Shown here one piece after another: positions 8,157-17,885 of a stretch of 57,629 nt of DNA. Each line of letters begins with the position of its first letter. Position 1 is the first letter of the stretch. Origin of the DNA: Prevotella sp. GTDB lineage: Bacteria; Bacteroidota; Bacteroidia; Bacteroidales; Bacteroidaceae. The stretch is taken from assembly GCA_022511075.1 (NCBI GenBank), contig JAFLSE010000015.1, positions 1 through 57,629 of the forward strand, given 5' to 3'. The notes under the pieces are model-generated. The model saw only the letters and a list, made by a program, of their open reading frames with translations, ran no database searches and was not told the DNA's origin. A program made the translations under genes and the position numbers.

Positions 8157-8164
8157 TAACTTTG
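8157..8164 (+). promoter_or_regulatory. -7 element TAACTTTG for the M24 peptidase gene
   Basis: TAACTTTG fits the Bacteroidetes primary sigma consensus and lies 39 bases before the ATG at 8204. Confidence 0.75.
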
Positions 8165-8203
8165 CACTGATTTTTATAAAAAAATAATATAATTGTTTTT
8201 GCT

Positions 8204-9637
8204 ATGTTCAGTAAAGAGACCTACATATCCCGACGCGCACGCCTGAAAGAGAGCGTTGGCAGCGGCATAATATTGCTTATGGGCAACAACGACGCACCCG
8301 TGAACTATCCCGGAAATACGTACTATCCCTTCCGTCAGGACTCCACTTTCCTGTATTACTTCGGACAGCACCGCGACGGGCTTGTGGGAGTGATTGACGT
8401 TGACAACGACTGCGAGATGCTCATAGGCGACGACATCGACATTGAGGATATCGTGTGGTTTGGCTCGGTGGAGAATGTAAAGACGCTTGGTGAGCAGGTG
8501 GGAGTGACCACTACAGCCCCGATGAAGCACTTGGAGGAACTGTGCACGGTGGCAAAGGCAAAGGGCAGGAAGATACACTTCCTTCCGCCATACCGACACG
8601 ACACGATGATACAGCTCATGGACCTGACGGGCATTCACCCTTCGCGCCAACGCGCAGAGGCTTCGCTCGAACTGATTATGGCTGTGGTGAACATGCGTGC
8701 CGTGAAGGAGCAGCAGGAGATTGAAGCCATTGAACGGGCGTGCGACATAGGCTATGAGATGCACACGCTCGCCATGCGAATGATAAGGCAGGGCGTGAAC
8801 GAGAGGTACATAGCAGGGCAGGTGAGCGGACTTGCAAACTCATTGGCAAACCAAGTGAGTTTTGCAACGATATTCAGTCAGCACGGCGAGATTATGCACG
8901 GAGTGCCGAGGAATGAACTTCTGCAAGACGGCAGGCTCGTGCTGTGCGACGCAGGTTGCGAACTCGACGACTATTGCTCCGACCATACACGCACAACCCC
9001 GGTGAGCGGAAAATTCAGCAAACGACAACTTGACATATATAATATAGTGGTTGAATGCCACGACTACGTGCTTCAGGTGGCAAAGCCGGGTGTGAAATGG
9101 TTTGACGTGCACATGAACGTATGCCGCCTGATGACCGACAGGCTGAAGGAGCTCGGACTGATGAAGGGCGACACCGAGGAAGCCGTGAAGGCTGGTGCGC
9201 ACGCAATGTTCCTGCCTCACGGACTGGGGCACATGATGGGCATGGACGTGCACGACATGGAAGGGCTCGGACAGCAATATGTGGGATTTGACGACGAGGT
9301 GCGCCCGTCGACGCAGTTCGGCACCAACTGCCTGCGTTGCGGAAGGCGTTTGCAAGAGGGATGGGTGATGACCGACGAGCCGGGAATATACTTTATTCCT
9401 GACCTCATAGACGACTGGCGCAGCCGCGGACATAACGCCGAGTTTATCAACTTCGACGAGGTGGAGAAATATAGGGACTTCGGCGGAATACGCATAGAAG
9501 ACGACATATTGATAACCGCAGACGGATGCCGCTTCCTCGGCAGCAAGCGTATTCCTTACCACGCCGCGGATGTGGAGGAATATATGGCGCGCAACAACGA
9601 ATGTATAGATGAGCTGATTAACAGGATAAATAAATAA
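8204..9637 (+). CDS. pepP: Xaa-Pro aminopeptidase (M24B, PepP-like)
   Basis: The 477-residue cytoplasmic enzyme has an N-terminal aminopeptidase-P domain (residues 1 to about 175) and a C-terminal pita-bread domain. The metal-binding pattern is visible: VLCDAGCELDDYCSDHTRT supplies the two aspartates, HGLGHMMGMDVHD the histidine, DEPGIYF and GIRIEDD the two glutamates. It should remove N-terminal residues that precede proline, using two metal ions, often manganese. Length and motif order match full PepP. It has no signal peptide. It is followed after 13 bases by an exported C1-type peptidase, so the two are probably co-transcribed from the promoter at 8157. Confidence 0.93.
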   Translation: MFSKETYISRRARLKESVGSGIILLMGNNDAPVNYPGNTYYPFRQDSTFLYYFGQHRDGLVGVIDVDNDCEMLIGDDIDIEDIVWFGSVENVKTLGEQVGVTTTAPMKHLEELCTVAKAKGRKIHFLPPYRHDTMIQLMDLTGIHPSRQRAEASLELIMAVVNMRAVKEQQEIEAIERACDIGYEMHTLAMRMIRQGVNERYIAGQVSGLANSLANQVSFATIFSQHGEIMHGVPRNELLQDGRLVLCDAGCELDDYCSDHTRTTPVSGKFSKRQLDIYNIVVECHDYVLQVAKPGVKWFDVHMNVCRLMTDRLKELGLMKGDTEEAVKAGAHAMFLPHGLGHMMGMDVHDMEGLGQQYVGFDDEVRPSTQFGTNCLRCGRRLQEGWVMTDEPGIYFIPDLIDDWRSRGHNAEFINFDEVEKYRDFGGIRIEDDILITADGCRFLGSKRIPYHAADVEEYMARNNECIDELINRINK

Positions 9638-9650
9638 CTAAGAAAAAGAA

Positions 9651-10850
9651 ATGAAAAAGTTTATGACACTTGCGCTTATGGCAGTTATTGCCTTGGGTGC
9701 AAACGCCGAGCAAAAGGATTCGGTGAACAAGAACAAACCGGTGTTTACCGTGGTTAAAGAGAACAAGATTACGAGCATCAAGGACCAAAACCGCAGCGGC
9801 ACGTGCTGGGCTTATTCAGGATTGGGCTTCTTTGAAACCGAGATTCTGAAGAAGTCGGGCAAGACTGTCGACCTATGCGAGTCGTTCGTGGTAAACAAGA
9901 CATATCTTGACCGTGCCGTGATGGCAGTGCGCATGCATGGCGATGTTTCGTTCTCACAGGGCGGCAGTTGCACCGATGTTAAGTATTGCTTGCAGCACTA
10001 CGGTATCTGCCCGGAGGACAAGATGCCTTTCCCCGGCTCTCTCTATGGCGACTCACTCAATAACTTCAACGAGTTCTTCTCGGTGCTCACACCATACGTA
10101 GAGGCTGTTGCAAAGAGCAGCGCAAAGAAGATTAGCAACCAGTGGAAAGTGGGTTTCCAGGGCATTCTCGACGCATACCTCGGCAAGTGTCCTGAAACGT
10201 TCAATGCAGACGGCAAGGAGTACACTCCGCAGTCATACGCGCAGAGCCTCGGTCTGAACATGGACGACTATGTTTCAATAACAAGTTACACACACCACCC
10301 GTTCTACACCGCGTTCGTTGTTGAGGTGCAGGACAACTGGCGCTGGGAGCCAAGTTACAACGTGCCTATGGACGAGATGATGCGCATCATCGACAACGCC
10401 GTAAACGAAGGCTACTGCGTGTTGTGGGGCGGTGACGTGTCGGAGGAAGGTTTTACCCGCAGCGGTATTGCCCTCAACCTCGATGCAAAGGCGCTTCCAG
10501 GTCTTTCTGGCAGCGATATGGCACGCTGGCTCAAACTTACTCCTGCAAAGAAGCGCGACATCATCGACTCTCTCGGCGTGAATGCCCCTGAGGTAGTGCC
10601 CACGCAGGAAATGCGCCAGCAGGCTTACGACAGCTGGGAACTGACCGACGACCACGGCATGCTGATTTATGGAATAGCAAAGGACCAGACGGGCCGCGAG
10701 TACTACATGGTGAAGAACTCATGGGGCGAGACCGGCGACTACAAGGGCATCTGGTATATGTCGAAGAACTACATAGCACGCAGCACCATGGACTACATGG
10801 TTAACAAGAATGCCATTCCAAAGGATATTCGCAAGAAACTCGGTATCTGA
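9651..10850 (+). CDS. C1B peptidase, bleomycin hydrolase/PepC-like, with signal peptide
   Basis: The 399-residue protein begins with a signal peptide (about 1-19, ending ANA-E). The papain-type triad is complete: Cys52 in RSGTCWAYSGLGF, His335 in DDHGMLIYG and Asn356 in VKNSWGETGD. The sequence around these residues is that of bleomycin hydrolase/aminopeptidase C, which is normally cytoplasmic and hexameric. Here the leader suggests a periplasmic or surface location, a form often found in oral and gut Bacteroidales. The role is probably peptide degradation for amino-acid uptake. It lies between an M24 peptidase and an amino-acid symporter, which supports a peptide-use cluster. Confidence 0.92.
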   Translation: MKKFMTLALMAVIALGANAEQKDSVNKNKPVFTVVKENKITSIKDQNRSGTCWAYSGLGFFETEILKKSGKTVDLCESFVVNKTYLDRAVMAVRMHGDVSFSQGGSCTDVKYCLQHYGICPEDKMPFPGSLYGDSLNNFNEFFSVLTPYVEAVAKSSAKKISNQWKVGFQGILDAYLGKCPETFNADGKEYTPQSYAQSLGLNMDDYVSITSYTHHPFYTAFVVEVQDNWRWEPSYNVPMDEMMRIIDNAVNEGYCVLWGGDVSEEGFTRSGIALNLDAKALPGLSGSDMARWLKLTPAKKRDIIDSLGVNAPEVVPTQEMRQQAYDSWELTDDHGMLIYGIAKDQTGREYYMVKNSWGETGDYKGIWYMSKNYIARSTMDYMVNKNAIPKDIRKKLGI

Positions 10851-10859
10851 TACTGAACG

Positions 10860-12263
10860 ATGCAGACATTGTTCTCGTTGATAGACGCTGTCCAGGATTT
10901 CCTTTGGACATACATCGTGATTGCGATGCTCATCGGCTGTGCCGTGGTGTTCACGGTGCGCACGGGCTTTGTGCAGTTTCGCATGCTGGGCGAGATGTTT
11001 CGCATCATTGCCAGCGGAGGCGACAGGAACAGGCATGAAGGCAAGAAGCACATATCGTCGTTTCAGGCGTTTGTGGTTGCGCTTGCAAGCCGCATAGGCA
11101 CGGGCAATCTTGCCGGTGTGGCTACAGCCATAAGCGTGGGCGGTCCCGGTGCTGTGTTCTGGATGTGGGTGATGGCGTTGTTCGGTTCTGCCACGGCATT
11201 TGTTGAGAGCACACTGGCGCAGTTGTACAAGCGCCGCGGCAAGGACTCGTTTTTCGGTGGTCCGGCATACTATATGAAGTACGGACTCGGCAAGGAATGG
11301 ATGGGAATAGTGTTCTCCGTGCTTATGATTGTCACCTTCGGCTTGGCAAACAATGCCATGCAGGGCAACGCCATAAGTGCGGCTTGGCAGAAGGCGTTCG
11401 GCATAGATACGTTTTATATGGGTGCGGCACTTATGGTGCTCACCCTTTTTGTTATCTTCGGCGGCATACACCGCATTGCAAGGGTAAGTTCGGCAGTGGT
11501 GCCCGTGATGGCTGTGGCGTATATGGCTATTGCCTTGTGCGTTGTGGCGTGGAATATAAGGGTGTTGCCCGACGTGCTTGCCCTTATAGTGAAGAACGCC
11601 TTCGGCATGGAGCAGATGGCAGGAGGCGGACTGGGGGCAATCGTCATGCAGGGCGTGAAGCGAGGTCTGTTCAGCAACGAGGCTGGCGAGGGCTCTGCTC
11701 CCAATGCGGCAGCCACCGCAACCATAAGCCACCCCGTGAAGCAGGGTCTGGTTCAGGCTCTCGGCGTGTTCTGCGACACTCTCGTGGTATGCTCATGCAC
11801 AGCGTTCATCATTCTTTGCAGCGGTGTGGATATTCACGCCAACGATGGTATAAACCTCACGCAAGAGGCTCTCTCGTCGGTTGTAGGCTCTTCGTTTGGC
11901 AATCCTTTCATTGCCGTTGCCATTTGGCTTTTCGCCTTCAGCAGCATCATTGCAAACTACTATTACGGCGAGACCAACCTTGTCTTCTTCACGAAGAATC
12001 GTCTTGCCCTTTTCATCTACCGCCTGCTGTCGGCAGGTTTTGTTCTCCTCGGCTCATTGATGACGCTCACGGCTGCATGGAGTATGATAGACCTGTGTAT
12101 GGCATTCATCACGGTGTGCAACCTCATTGCCGTTTCGCTGCTTTTCCGCCAGATTCGTGTTCTCGTCAAGGATTATACCACTCAGCGCAAGGCAGGAAAG
12201 TCGCCTGAGTTCCATCGCAGCACCATGCCGGACATTGCCGACCGACTTGATGCGTGGGAATGA
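10860..12263 (+). CDS. Sodium:alanine/glycine symporter (AGCS family)
   Basis: The 467-residue inner-membrane protein has about ten to eleven hydrophobic helices. The family signature is clear: GTGNLAGVATAISVGGPGAVFWMW near residue 80-105 and the region around GLFSNEAGEGSAPNAAATA near 265-285. AGCS carriers import alanine or glycine with sodium. It starts nine bases after the exported peptidase stop, so it may take up amino acids released by the two upstream peptidases. The exact substrate cannot be told from the sequence. Confidence 0.93.
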   Translation: MQTLFSLIDAVQDFLWTYIVIAMLIGCAVVFTVRTGFVQFRMLGEMFRIIASGGDRNRHEGKKHISSFQAFVVALASRIGTGNLAGVATAISVGGPGAVFWMWVMALFGSATAFVESTLAQLYKRRGKDSFFGGPAYYMKYGLGKEWMGIVFSVLMIVTFGLANNAMQGNAISAAWQKAFGIDTFYMGAALMVLTLFVIFGGIHRIARVSSAVVPVMAVAYMAIALCVVAWNIRVLPDVLALIVKNAFGMEQMAGGGLGAIVMQGVKRGLFSNEAGEGSAPNAAATATISHPVKQGLVQALGVFCDTLVVCSCTAFIILCSGVDIHANDGINLTQEALSSVVGSSFGNPFIAVAIWLFAFSSIIANYYYGETNLVFFTKNRLALFIYRLLSAGFVLLGSLMTLTAAWSMIDLCMAFITVCNLIAVSLLFRQIRVLVKDYTTQRKAGKSPEFHRSTMPDIADRLDAWE

Positions 12264-12320
12264 AAAAGTAACAACAAACAGGATTGTAAATTTTAGGAAC
12301 GGAATCAAAATAAGAAACCG

Positions 12321-14315
12321 ATGATTGTTTGTATTGCAGAGAAACCCAGCGTGGCAAAGGACATTGCACGCATCATAGGGGCGACAAGCAGCAAGGATGG
12401 CTATATGGAGGGCAATGGCTACCAAGTGACGTGGACCTTCGGACATCTCTGCACCCTGAAAGAGCCGCACGACTACACGCCTATGTGGAAGTCGTGGAGC
12501 CTGTCGTCGCTGCCTATGCTTCCTGCAAGGTTTGGCATAAAACTCATTGAAGACCAAGGAATAAAGAAACAGTTTGCCGTGATAGAGCGACTGATGCAGG
12601 CTGCCGACGGAATAATAAACTGCGGCGACGCAGGACAGGAAGGTGAACTGATACAGCGTTGGGTGATGCAGAAGGCAGGTGCAAAATGCCCCGTGAGAAG
12701 GCTGTGGATTTCGTCAATGACCGACGAGGCTATACGCGAAGGCTTTGCACAACTAAAAGACCAAGACGATTATCAACCGTTGTACTTGGCAGGATTGAGC
12801 CGTGCCATAGGCGACTGGATTCTCGGCATGAACGCCACAAGACTATATACACTGAAATACGGACAAAACCGACAAGTGCTCTCCGTAGGGCGAGTGCAGA
12901 CCCCTACCCTCGCCCTGATAGTAAACCGTCAAAAGGAGATTGAGAACTTCAAGCCCGAGCCATATTATATATTGTCAACGATATACCGCGACACGACATT
13001 CACCGCAACGAAAGGAAAGTTCACCAACAAGGAGGAAGGCGAGCAGTCGTTTGCACTCATAGAAGGAAAACCGTTTACGGTGACGGGCGTACAGAAGAAA
13101 AACGGCACGGAAGCACCTCCACACCTATACGACCTGACATCGCTGCAAGTGGACTGCAACAAGAAATTTGCGATGAGTGCCGAAATGACACTGAACATAA
13201 TACAGGGTCTATACGAAAAGAAGCTCACCACCTATCCACGTGTAGACACAACATACCTTACCGACGACATCTATGCAAAATGTCCGCAGATACTTGGCGG
13301 ACTGCGTGGTTACGAGACATACATACAACCATTGGCAGGAAAGAAACTGCCGAAGTCAAAAAAGGTGTTCGACAACTCCAAAGTAACCGACCACCACGCC
13401 ATAATACCAACGGGCGTGCCGGCGCAAAACCTCACAGATATGGAGCGCCATGTATATGATCTTATAGCGCGTCGCTTCATTGCCGTATTCTATCCAGACT
13501 GCAAGTTTGCCACAACAACGGTGACAGGAAAGGTAGACGAAGTGGAATTCAAGGTTACGGGAAAGACTATACTTGAACAAGGATGGCGTGCGATATATGC
13601 AAAAGATGTAAAACCTGCCGACGACGAGGAAGCGAAAAAGGGTGACGAGGAGCGCACGCTGCCTGTATTTACAAAGGGAGAGAGCGGCGAGCACAAGCCC
13701 ACGCTTACCGAAAAATTCACGCAACCGCCAAAGCCACACACCGAGGCATCGTTGCTACGTGCAATGGAAACGGCAGGAAAGTTGGTGGAGAATGAAGAAC
13801 TGCGTGCCGCAATGAAGGAGAACGGCATAGGCCGCCCTTCGTCGCGTGCATCAATAATAGAAACCCTCTTTAAACGCCATTATATACGTCGCGAGCGCAA
13901 AAACCTAATAGCCACCCCCACAGGTATTGAACTTATAGACCTGATAAGGGAAGACCTGTTGAAAAGTTGCGAACTGACAGGCATCTGGGAAAAGAAACTG
14001 CGCGACATTGAGCACAAGAAATACGATGCCGCCCAATTCGTAGAGGAACTGAAAGCACAAATCACAGAGATTGTGCGCGATGTTCTGAAAGACAACAGCA
14101 ATCGCCGAGTAACCGTGCTCACAGAAGAAGACCTGAAGAAAAAGCCAGCAGCACGCACAAAGAAGAAAGAAAAAACTCCCGACACTAACAGTGCCGAGAG
14201 TTCTATACTTAATCAGCAATGCCCCCTATGCGGCAAAGGCATTATAATAAGAGGTAAGACCGCTTACGGCTGTAGCCGTTGGCGCGAAGGGTGCAACTGG
14301 CGCAAACCTTTTTAA
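12321..14315 (+). CDS. topB: DNA topoisomerase III (type IA)
   Basis: The 664-residue enzyme starts with a TOPRIM domain (AEKPSVAKDIA; acidic CGDAGQEGEL near residue 96-105). The catalytic tyrosine is Tyr305 in LTTYPRVDTTYL. Further type IA motifs include KVTDHHAIIPTG and the NGIGRPSSRASII segment. A single C-terminal zinc-ribbon-like unit (CPLCGKG and CSRWREGC) ends the protein. It relaxes negative supercoils and decatenates DNA by single-strand passage. Mobile elements in Bacteroidales also carry TopB copies, but nothing mobile adjoins this one. A hairpin with a T-run follows the stop. Confidence 0.95.
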   Translation: MIVCIAEKPSVAKDIARIIGATSSKDGYMEGNGYQVTWTFGHLCTLKEPHDYTPMWKSWSLSSLPMLPARFGIKLIEDQGIKKQFAVIERLMQAADGIINCGDAGQEGELIQRWVMQKAGAKCPVRRLWISSMTDEAIREGFAQLKDQDDYQPLYLAGLSRAIGDWILGMNATRLYTLKYGQNRQVLSVGRVQTPTLALIVNRQKEIENFKPEPYYILSTIYRDTTFTATKGKFTNKEEGEQSFALIEGKPFTVTGVQKKNGTEAPPHLYDLTSLQVDCNKKFAMSAEMTLNIIQGLYEKKLTTYPRVDTTYLTDDIYAKCPQILGGLRGYETYIQPLAGKKLPKSKKVFDNSKVTDHHAIIPTGVPAQNLTDMERHVYDLIARRFIAVFYPDCKFATTTVTGKVDEVEFKVTGKTILEQGWRAIYAKDVKPADDEEAKKGDEERTLPVFTKGESGEHKPTLTEKFTQPPKPHTEASLLRAMETAGKLVENEELRAAMKENGIGRPSSRASIIETLFKRHYIRRERKNLIATPTGIELIDLIREDLLKSCELTGIWEKKLRDIEHKKYDAAQFVEELKAQITEIVRDVLKDNSNRRVTVLTEEDLKKKPAARTKKKEKTPDTNSAESSILNQQCPLCGKGIIIRGKTAYGCSRWREGCNWRKPF

Positions 14316-14320
14316 TATAG

Positions 14321-14343
14321 ATAATCACTACGATTATTTTTTT
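14321..14343 (+). terminator. Intrinsic terminator after topB
   Basis: ATAATC, a five-base loop, then GATTAT forms a short AT-rich stem followed by a run of T. It begins six bases after the topB stop. The stem is weak but well placed. Confidence 0.5.
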
Positions 14344-14383
14344 CTGAATATGCCTATTTCGCAAAAATACCAAATTTATGGTA

Positions 14384-14414
14384 TTGCACAATTAAAATAA
14401 TATGCTTACCTTTG
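14384..14414 (+). promoter_or_regulatory. Promoter of cysK (TTG, 20 bases, TACCTTTG)
   Basis: TTG at 14384-14386 and TACCTTTG at 14407-14414 are separated by 20 bases, a good Bacteroidetes promoter. It overlaps an upstream in-frame ATG at 14402, so that ATG cannot be the start. Translation should begin at 14441. Confidence 0.85.
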
Positions 14415-14440
14415 CACCTGCATTATTAAACATTAATACT

Positions 14441-15388
14441 ATGGCAAAAATTTACAACAACTTGACCGAACTTATCGGTAACACACCACTCGTGGAACTG
14501 CACAAGATAGAGCAGTTGGAGGGCACGGCAGCGAAAATCGTTGCAAAGATAGAGTATTTTAATCCTGGCGGCAGCGTGAAAGACCGCATAGCCCTCGCTA
14601 TGATTGAGGCTGCTGAAAAGAACGGCACGCTGAAGCCTGGTTCAACGATAATAGAGCCAACGAGCGGTAACACCGGCATCGGTTTGGCGTGGGTGGCATC
14701 GGTGAAAGGCTACAAGATTGTGCTTACTATGCCCGAGACTATGAGCATTGAGCGACAAAATCTGCTGAAGGCATTGGGTGCGACTTTGGTACTCACGCCC
14801 GGAACACAAGGAATGAAGGGAGCTATTGCCAAAGCCAACGAACTGAAAGAGCAGACTCCCGATTCCGTTATACTCCAGCAGTTTGAAAACGAGGCAAACC
14901 CGGCTATGCACCTGCGCACCACAGCCGAAGAGATATGGAACGATACCGACGGCGAGGTGGATATCTTTGTGGCTGGTGTCGGCACAGGCGGTACGTTGAG
15001 CGGTGTGGCACAGGGATTGAAGAATCATAAGCCGTCTGTAAAGGCGATTGCCGTTGAGCCTGCAAGTTCGCCTGTACTTTCGGGAGGTCAGTCTGGTGCG
15101 CACAAGATACAGGGAATAGGCGCCGGCTTTGTGCCAAAGAACTATAATGCCGCAGTTGCAGACGATGTTGTGCCAGTAAAAGATGATGATGCCATACGCA
15201 CATCGCGCTTGTTGGCACGCTACGAGGGATTGCTCGTTGGTATATCTTCTGGTGCTGCCCTTTATGCCGCGATACAAGAAGCAAAAAAAGAGGAAAACCG
15301 TGGCAAGACAATCGTTGTGTTGTTGCCCGATACAGGAGAACGCTATCTCTCCACTGTCCTCTATGCCTTCAAGGATTATCCGCTGTAA
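14441..15388 (+). CDS. cysK: Cysteine synthase A (O-acetylserine sulfhydrylase)
   Basis: The 315-residue PLP enzyme makes cysteine from O-acetylserine and sulfide. The PLP lysine is Lys47 in NPGGSVKDR, the substrate loop is TSGNTGIG, and the phosphate-binding loop is [10 protein letters not shown]. The C-terminal part [10 protein letters not shown] is also typical of CysK. The start at 14441 ([11 protein letters not shown]) is set by the promoter, whose -7 element ends at 14414. The serine acetyltransferase that supplies O-acetylserine is encoded separately at 46979. A strong hairpin follows. Confidence 0.96.
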   Translation: MAKIYNNLTELIGNTPLVELHKIEQLEGTAAKIVAKIEYFNPGGSVKDRIALAMIEAAEKNGTLKPGSTIIEPTSGNTGIGLAWVASVKGYKIVLTMPETMSIERQNLLKALGATLVLTPGTQGMKGAIAKANELKEQTPDSVILQQFENEANPAMHLRTTAEEIWNDTDGEVDIFVAGVGTGGTLSGVAQGLKNHKPSVKAIAVEPASSPVLSGGQSGAHKIQGIGAGFVPKNYNAAVADDVVPVKDDDAIRTSRLLARYEGLLVGISSGAALYAAIQEAKKEENRGKTIVVLLPDTGERYLSTVLYAFKDYPL

Positions 15389-15419
15389 AAAAGGATAGAA
15401 TTAATAAAATATAAATAAA

Positions 15420-15460
15420 GACGGGAAAAAGCAATTTGCTCTTTCCCGTCCTCTCTTTTA
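15420..15460 (+). terminator. Intrinsic terminator after cysK
   Basis: GACGGGAAAAAGCA pairs with TGCTCTTTCCCGTC around the loop ATT, with one mismatch, and is followed by CTCTCTTTTA. It lies 31 bases after the cysK stop and just before the 3' end of the convergent GH127 gene, so it may serve both. Confidence 0.85.
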
Positions 15461-15498
15461 ATGAATATCGCCAAATTAATTTACAAGAGTTTCTTATT

Positions 15499-17577
15499 TT
15501 AGTATACCGCAGGAAGCCATACTGTCATCTCGCTCTTTCCGCGGTTGCCCCAAGCATAGTAAGGTATGAGGCGTATCTTTGTGTCAGCCTTCTGTTTGCC
15601 AACCTCGCGATAGAGAACACCTTTCCATGATTGCTCGTTGCGGTTTACTGCGGTGGTTTCGAGAGCCATCATACGGCTGCCGTCTATCATTGTCTCCACT
15701 GTGTTGAACTTCGCATTCACAGGCAGTGCTATATCGTCTATGCTTACTCCTTGCAGGTCGTTGCTCTCCAAGCAGTAGATGATAGGTCCGCGCTGCACAG
15801 CCACCTGTCCGCGGCTTTCCTCAACCAATGGGTTTGCCTCCATTATCTTTGTCTCCATCGGCATATTGAGTGTAAGCACGTCGCCCTTCTTCCAGATGCG
15901 CTCCACGGTGAGATAGCCGTTGGATGTCTCTGCTGCCACTTGCTCACCGTTCACAGTCACGGTTGCGTTGTCGCACCATGCAGGAACGTGAAGTTTCACA
16001 GTCATTTGCTTCTTGCCTTTAAGTTCTGCAACAGTCAGTTTCACTGCACCGTCCCACGGATAGTCGGTCTCCTGCTTCAGTGTTATGTTGCCTATGCCGT
16101 CAAGAGTTGTTTTCAGCTCGTTTTCTCCGTAGAGGTTCACGAATATAGTTTGCTTGCCAACGCTATATGCGTAGTCCTGTGCCTCGCAGAGGGTACGCAA
16201 TGTGTTTGGCGGACAGCAGAAGCAACTGATGTACTCCGTGCGCTCCTTCGGCCAGCGCAACTTGTATGGCAGATCTGCCGATATACGCAGCGGATTGGTG
16301 TAGAAGTAACGTTTTCCGTCGAGGCTGATACCCGGCATAATGCTGTTATAGAAACAGTTCTCCACAAGGTCGCAATACTTGCCGTCACCTGTTGCCTGCA
16401 ACAAGCGCCAGTTAAGGAACATGTTACCAATGTTGGCGCATGTCTCGTTGTGTGCGGTAGAGTGAGGCAGTTGGTAAGGTCTGCCATAGCTTTGGTGCAC
16501 CTTCTGAATGTTGTCGGGCTTGTAGTCCGTGCCGTCGGGAGATGTGCCGTCATATAGCGCACCGCACGCACCGTTGATGTACATCTTGCGGTTTACGATG
16601 TCGTCCCATATCGAAGTGAGGTTCTTCATCAGCTGTTCCTCACCGTCCTCAAGATATACATCGGCTACACCAGCATACAAGTAGTTGGCGCGCACCGAGT
16701 GTCCACGTGCAGTATATTGCTCACGGAAAGGCTCGCGGTCTTGGTTGTCGTCTGTTCCGTCTGGCACACTGCCGCGAATGTCAATCATTTTCTTTGCCGC
16801 CTTTATGTAACGCTCATTGCCTGTTTCGCGATAAATCTCCACCATTGCCATATAGTGTGATGGGCATACTGCATTCTTGGCAATCTCCTCTGGGTTGTTA
16901 TCGAGGAAATTGCATAGGAAATCGGCAGCCTTCACTCCGCAGTCGTAAAGCGTGTTCTTGCCTGTGGCACGCTTGTGTATTATTCCTGCCGTTATCAGGT
17001 GTCCAAGGTTGTATGTTTCAAAGTTCAGCTTGTTTCCGAAAGCACCGTCAGTAGCCTTGCCCACGGCTGTTCCTACCACAGTCTGATCCTCGCCGTTTTC
17101 CTGCATCTGCAGTCTCTTGTTGAGTTCAGCCACAATCACCGGCGTGTGCAGATAGCCGTCCTCGCGCTGCGACTTCACTATCGTGCCGATGAAGCGATCC
17201 ATTATCTTTTCTAATTCAGGGTCCTTGTTCACGGCATATACCGCAGCCACACCTTCGAGCCACTTGTACATGTCGCCGTCATGGAATGGAGGTCCGTGTC
17301 GCCTGCCGCGTTTCTCTCCCGATGCCACGAGGAAGTTATGAAAACCGTGGGATTGGTCGCTCTGCCATGTCTCCCACATGCTCTGCACCGACGTGCCGCT
17401 GAGCACATTGAACCAGTCGCCCCAGAAGCCGCCAGTCCACTTCACTGCCGTTATCGGTGTGGAGTTCATCACGGCGTACTTACTGTTGCCAGTGTCGGTG
17501 ATTCCGTTGTTTTGCGCCGATGCCGTGTTGGCTGCCATCGCTGCCATAAGCATCATTGCCATTGTCGTTTTCTTCAT
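15499..17577 (-). CDS. Glycoside hydrolase family 127 (beta-L-arabinofuranosidase-like), exported
   Basis: The 692-residue protein has a signal peptide (about 1-21, ending ASA-Q), so it is probably periplasmic. The body is an alpha-barrel of the DUF1680/GH127 family. The zinc-thiolate site of the characterised family member HypBA1 is conserved: Glu378 and Cys380 in HNETCAN, Cys454 and Cys455 in SCFCCPPN. In HypBA1 one of these cysteines is the nucleophile. The enzyme should release L-arabinofuranose from plant glycans or hydroxyproline-linked arabinans. It stands alone, with no SusC/SusD pair, arabinose genes or regulator beside it. It has its own promoter and a leader of about 90 bases. Confidence 0.92.
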   Translation of the reverse strand: MKKTTMAMMLMAAMAANTASAQNNGITDTGNSKYAVMNSTPITAVKWTGGFWGDWFNVLSGTSVQSMWETWQSDQSHGFHNFLVASGEKRGRRHGPPFHDGDMYKWLEGVAAVYAVNKDPELEKIMDRFIGTIVKSQREDGYLHTPVIVAELNKRLQMQENGEDQTVVGTAVGKATDGAFGNKLNFETYNLGHLITAGIIHKRATGKNTLYDCGVKAADFLCNFLDNNPEEIAKNAVCPSHYMAMVEIYRETGNERYIKAAKKMIDIRGSVPDGTDDNQDREPFREQYTARGHSVRANYLYAGVADVYLEDGEEQLMKNLTSIWDDIVNRKMYINGACGALYDGTSPDGTDYKPDNIQKVHQSYGRPYQLPHSTAHNETCANIGNMFLNWRLLQATGDGKYCDLVENCFYNSIMPGISLDGKRYFYTNPLRISADLPYKLRWPKERTEYISCFCCPPNTLRTLCEAQDYAYSVGKQTIFVNLYGENELKTTLDGIGNITLKQETDYPWDGAVKLTVAELKGKKQMTVKLHVPAWCDNATVTVNGEQVAAETSNGYLTVERIWKKGDVLTLNMPMETKIMEANPLVEESRGQVAVQRGPIIYCLESNDLQGVSIDDIALPVNAKFNTVETMIDGSRMMALETTAVNRNEQSWKGVLYREVGKQKADTKIRLIPYYAWGNRGKSEMTVWLPAVY

Positions 17578-17676
17578 AGTTTTTAGTATTTTGTTTTATC
17601 TTTTCTTTTAGGATAGTTCCAGTAGTTTGATTCTGTTTTCCTATTTACCGTTTTCCTTAACGGCAATATCTTGGTA

Positions 17677-17707
17677 CAAAGATAACTAAAAACATAGATA
17701 TTTCAAA
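17677..17707 (-). promoter_or_regulatory. Promoter of the GH127 gene (TTTG, 19 bases, TATCTTTG)
   Basis: On the minus strand TTTG (17704-17707) and TATCTTTG (17677-17684) are 19 bases apart. The GH127 start at 17577 lies about 100 bases downstream, leaving a long leader in which I saw no riboswitch. The rest of 17708-17826 holds nothing I can name. Confidence 0.8.
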
Positions 17708-17826
17708 ATAAATTCACATTTTTTCAGATTTTACTAACTCTGTCTTTTAATTGTTGTAAGTCTTTAAGACCAGGTTACCTAAAAATAAGTGTTATAATTA
17801 ATAAAAGAGTAAATAACATTATCCTC

Positions 17827-17858
17827 AAAAAAGGGTGTGCCAATAAAATGACACACCC
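17827..17858 (-). terminator. Intrinsic terminator after the phosphohexomutase gene
   Basis: On the minus strand GGGTGTG and CACACCC form the stem, followed directly by six T. It lies 28 bases after the stop at 17886. Stem and T-run are both strong. Confidence 0.9.
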
Positions 17859-17885
17859 TCATTGACATTTATCAAATAAACCTTT

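Noticed and set aside
10719..11732. Minus-strand frame of 337 codons opposite the symporter
   Set aside because: It is antisense to a well-conserved AGCS carrier and has no domain pattern.
15631..16557. Plus-strand frame of 308 codons opposite the GH127 gene
   Set aside because: Antisense shadow of the glycoside hydrolase; no start signal or promoter.
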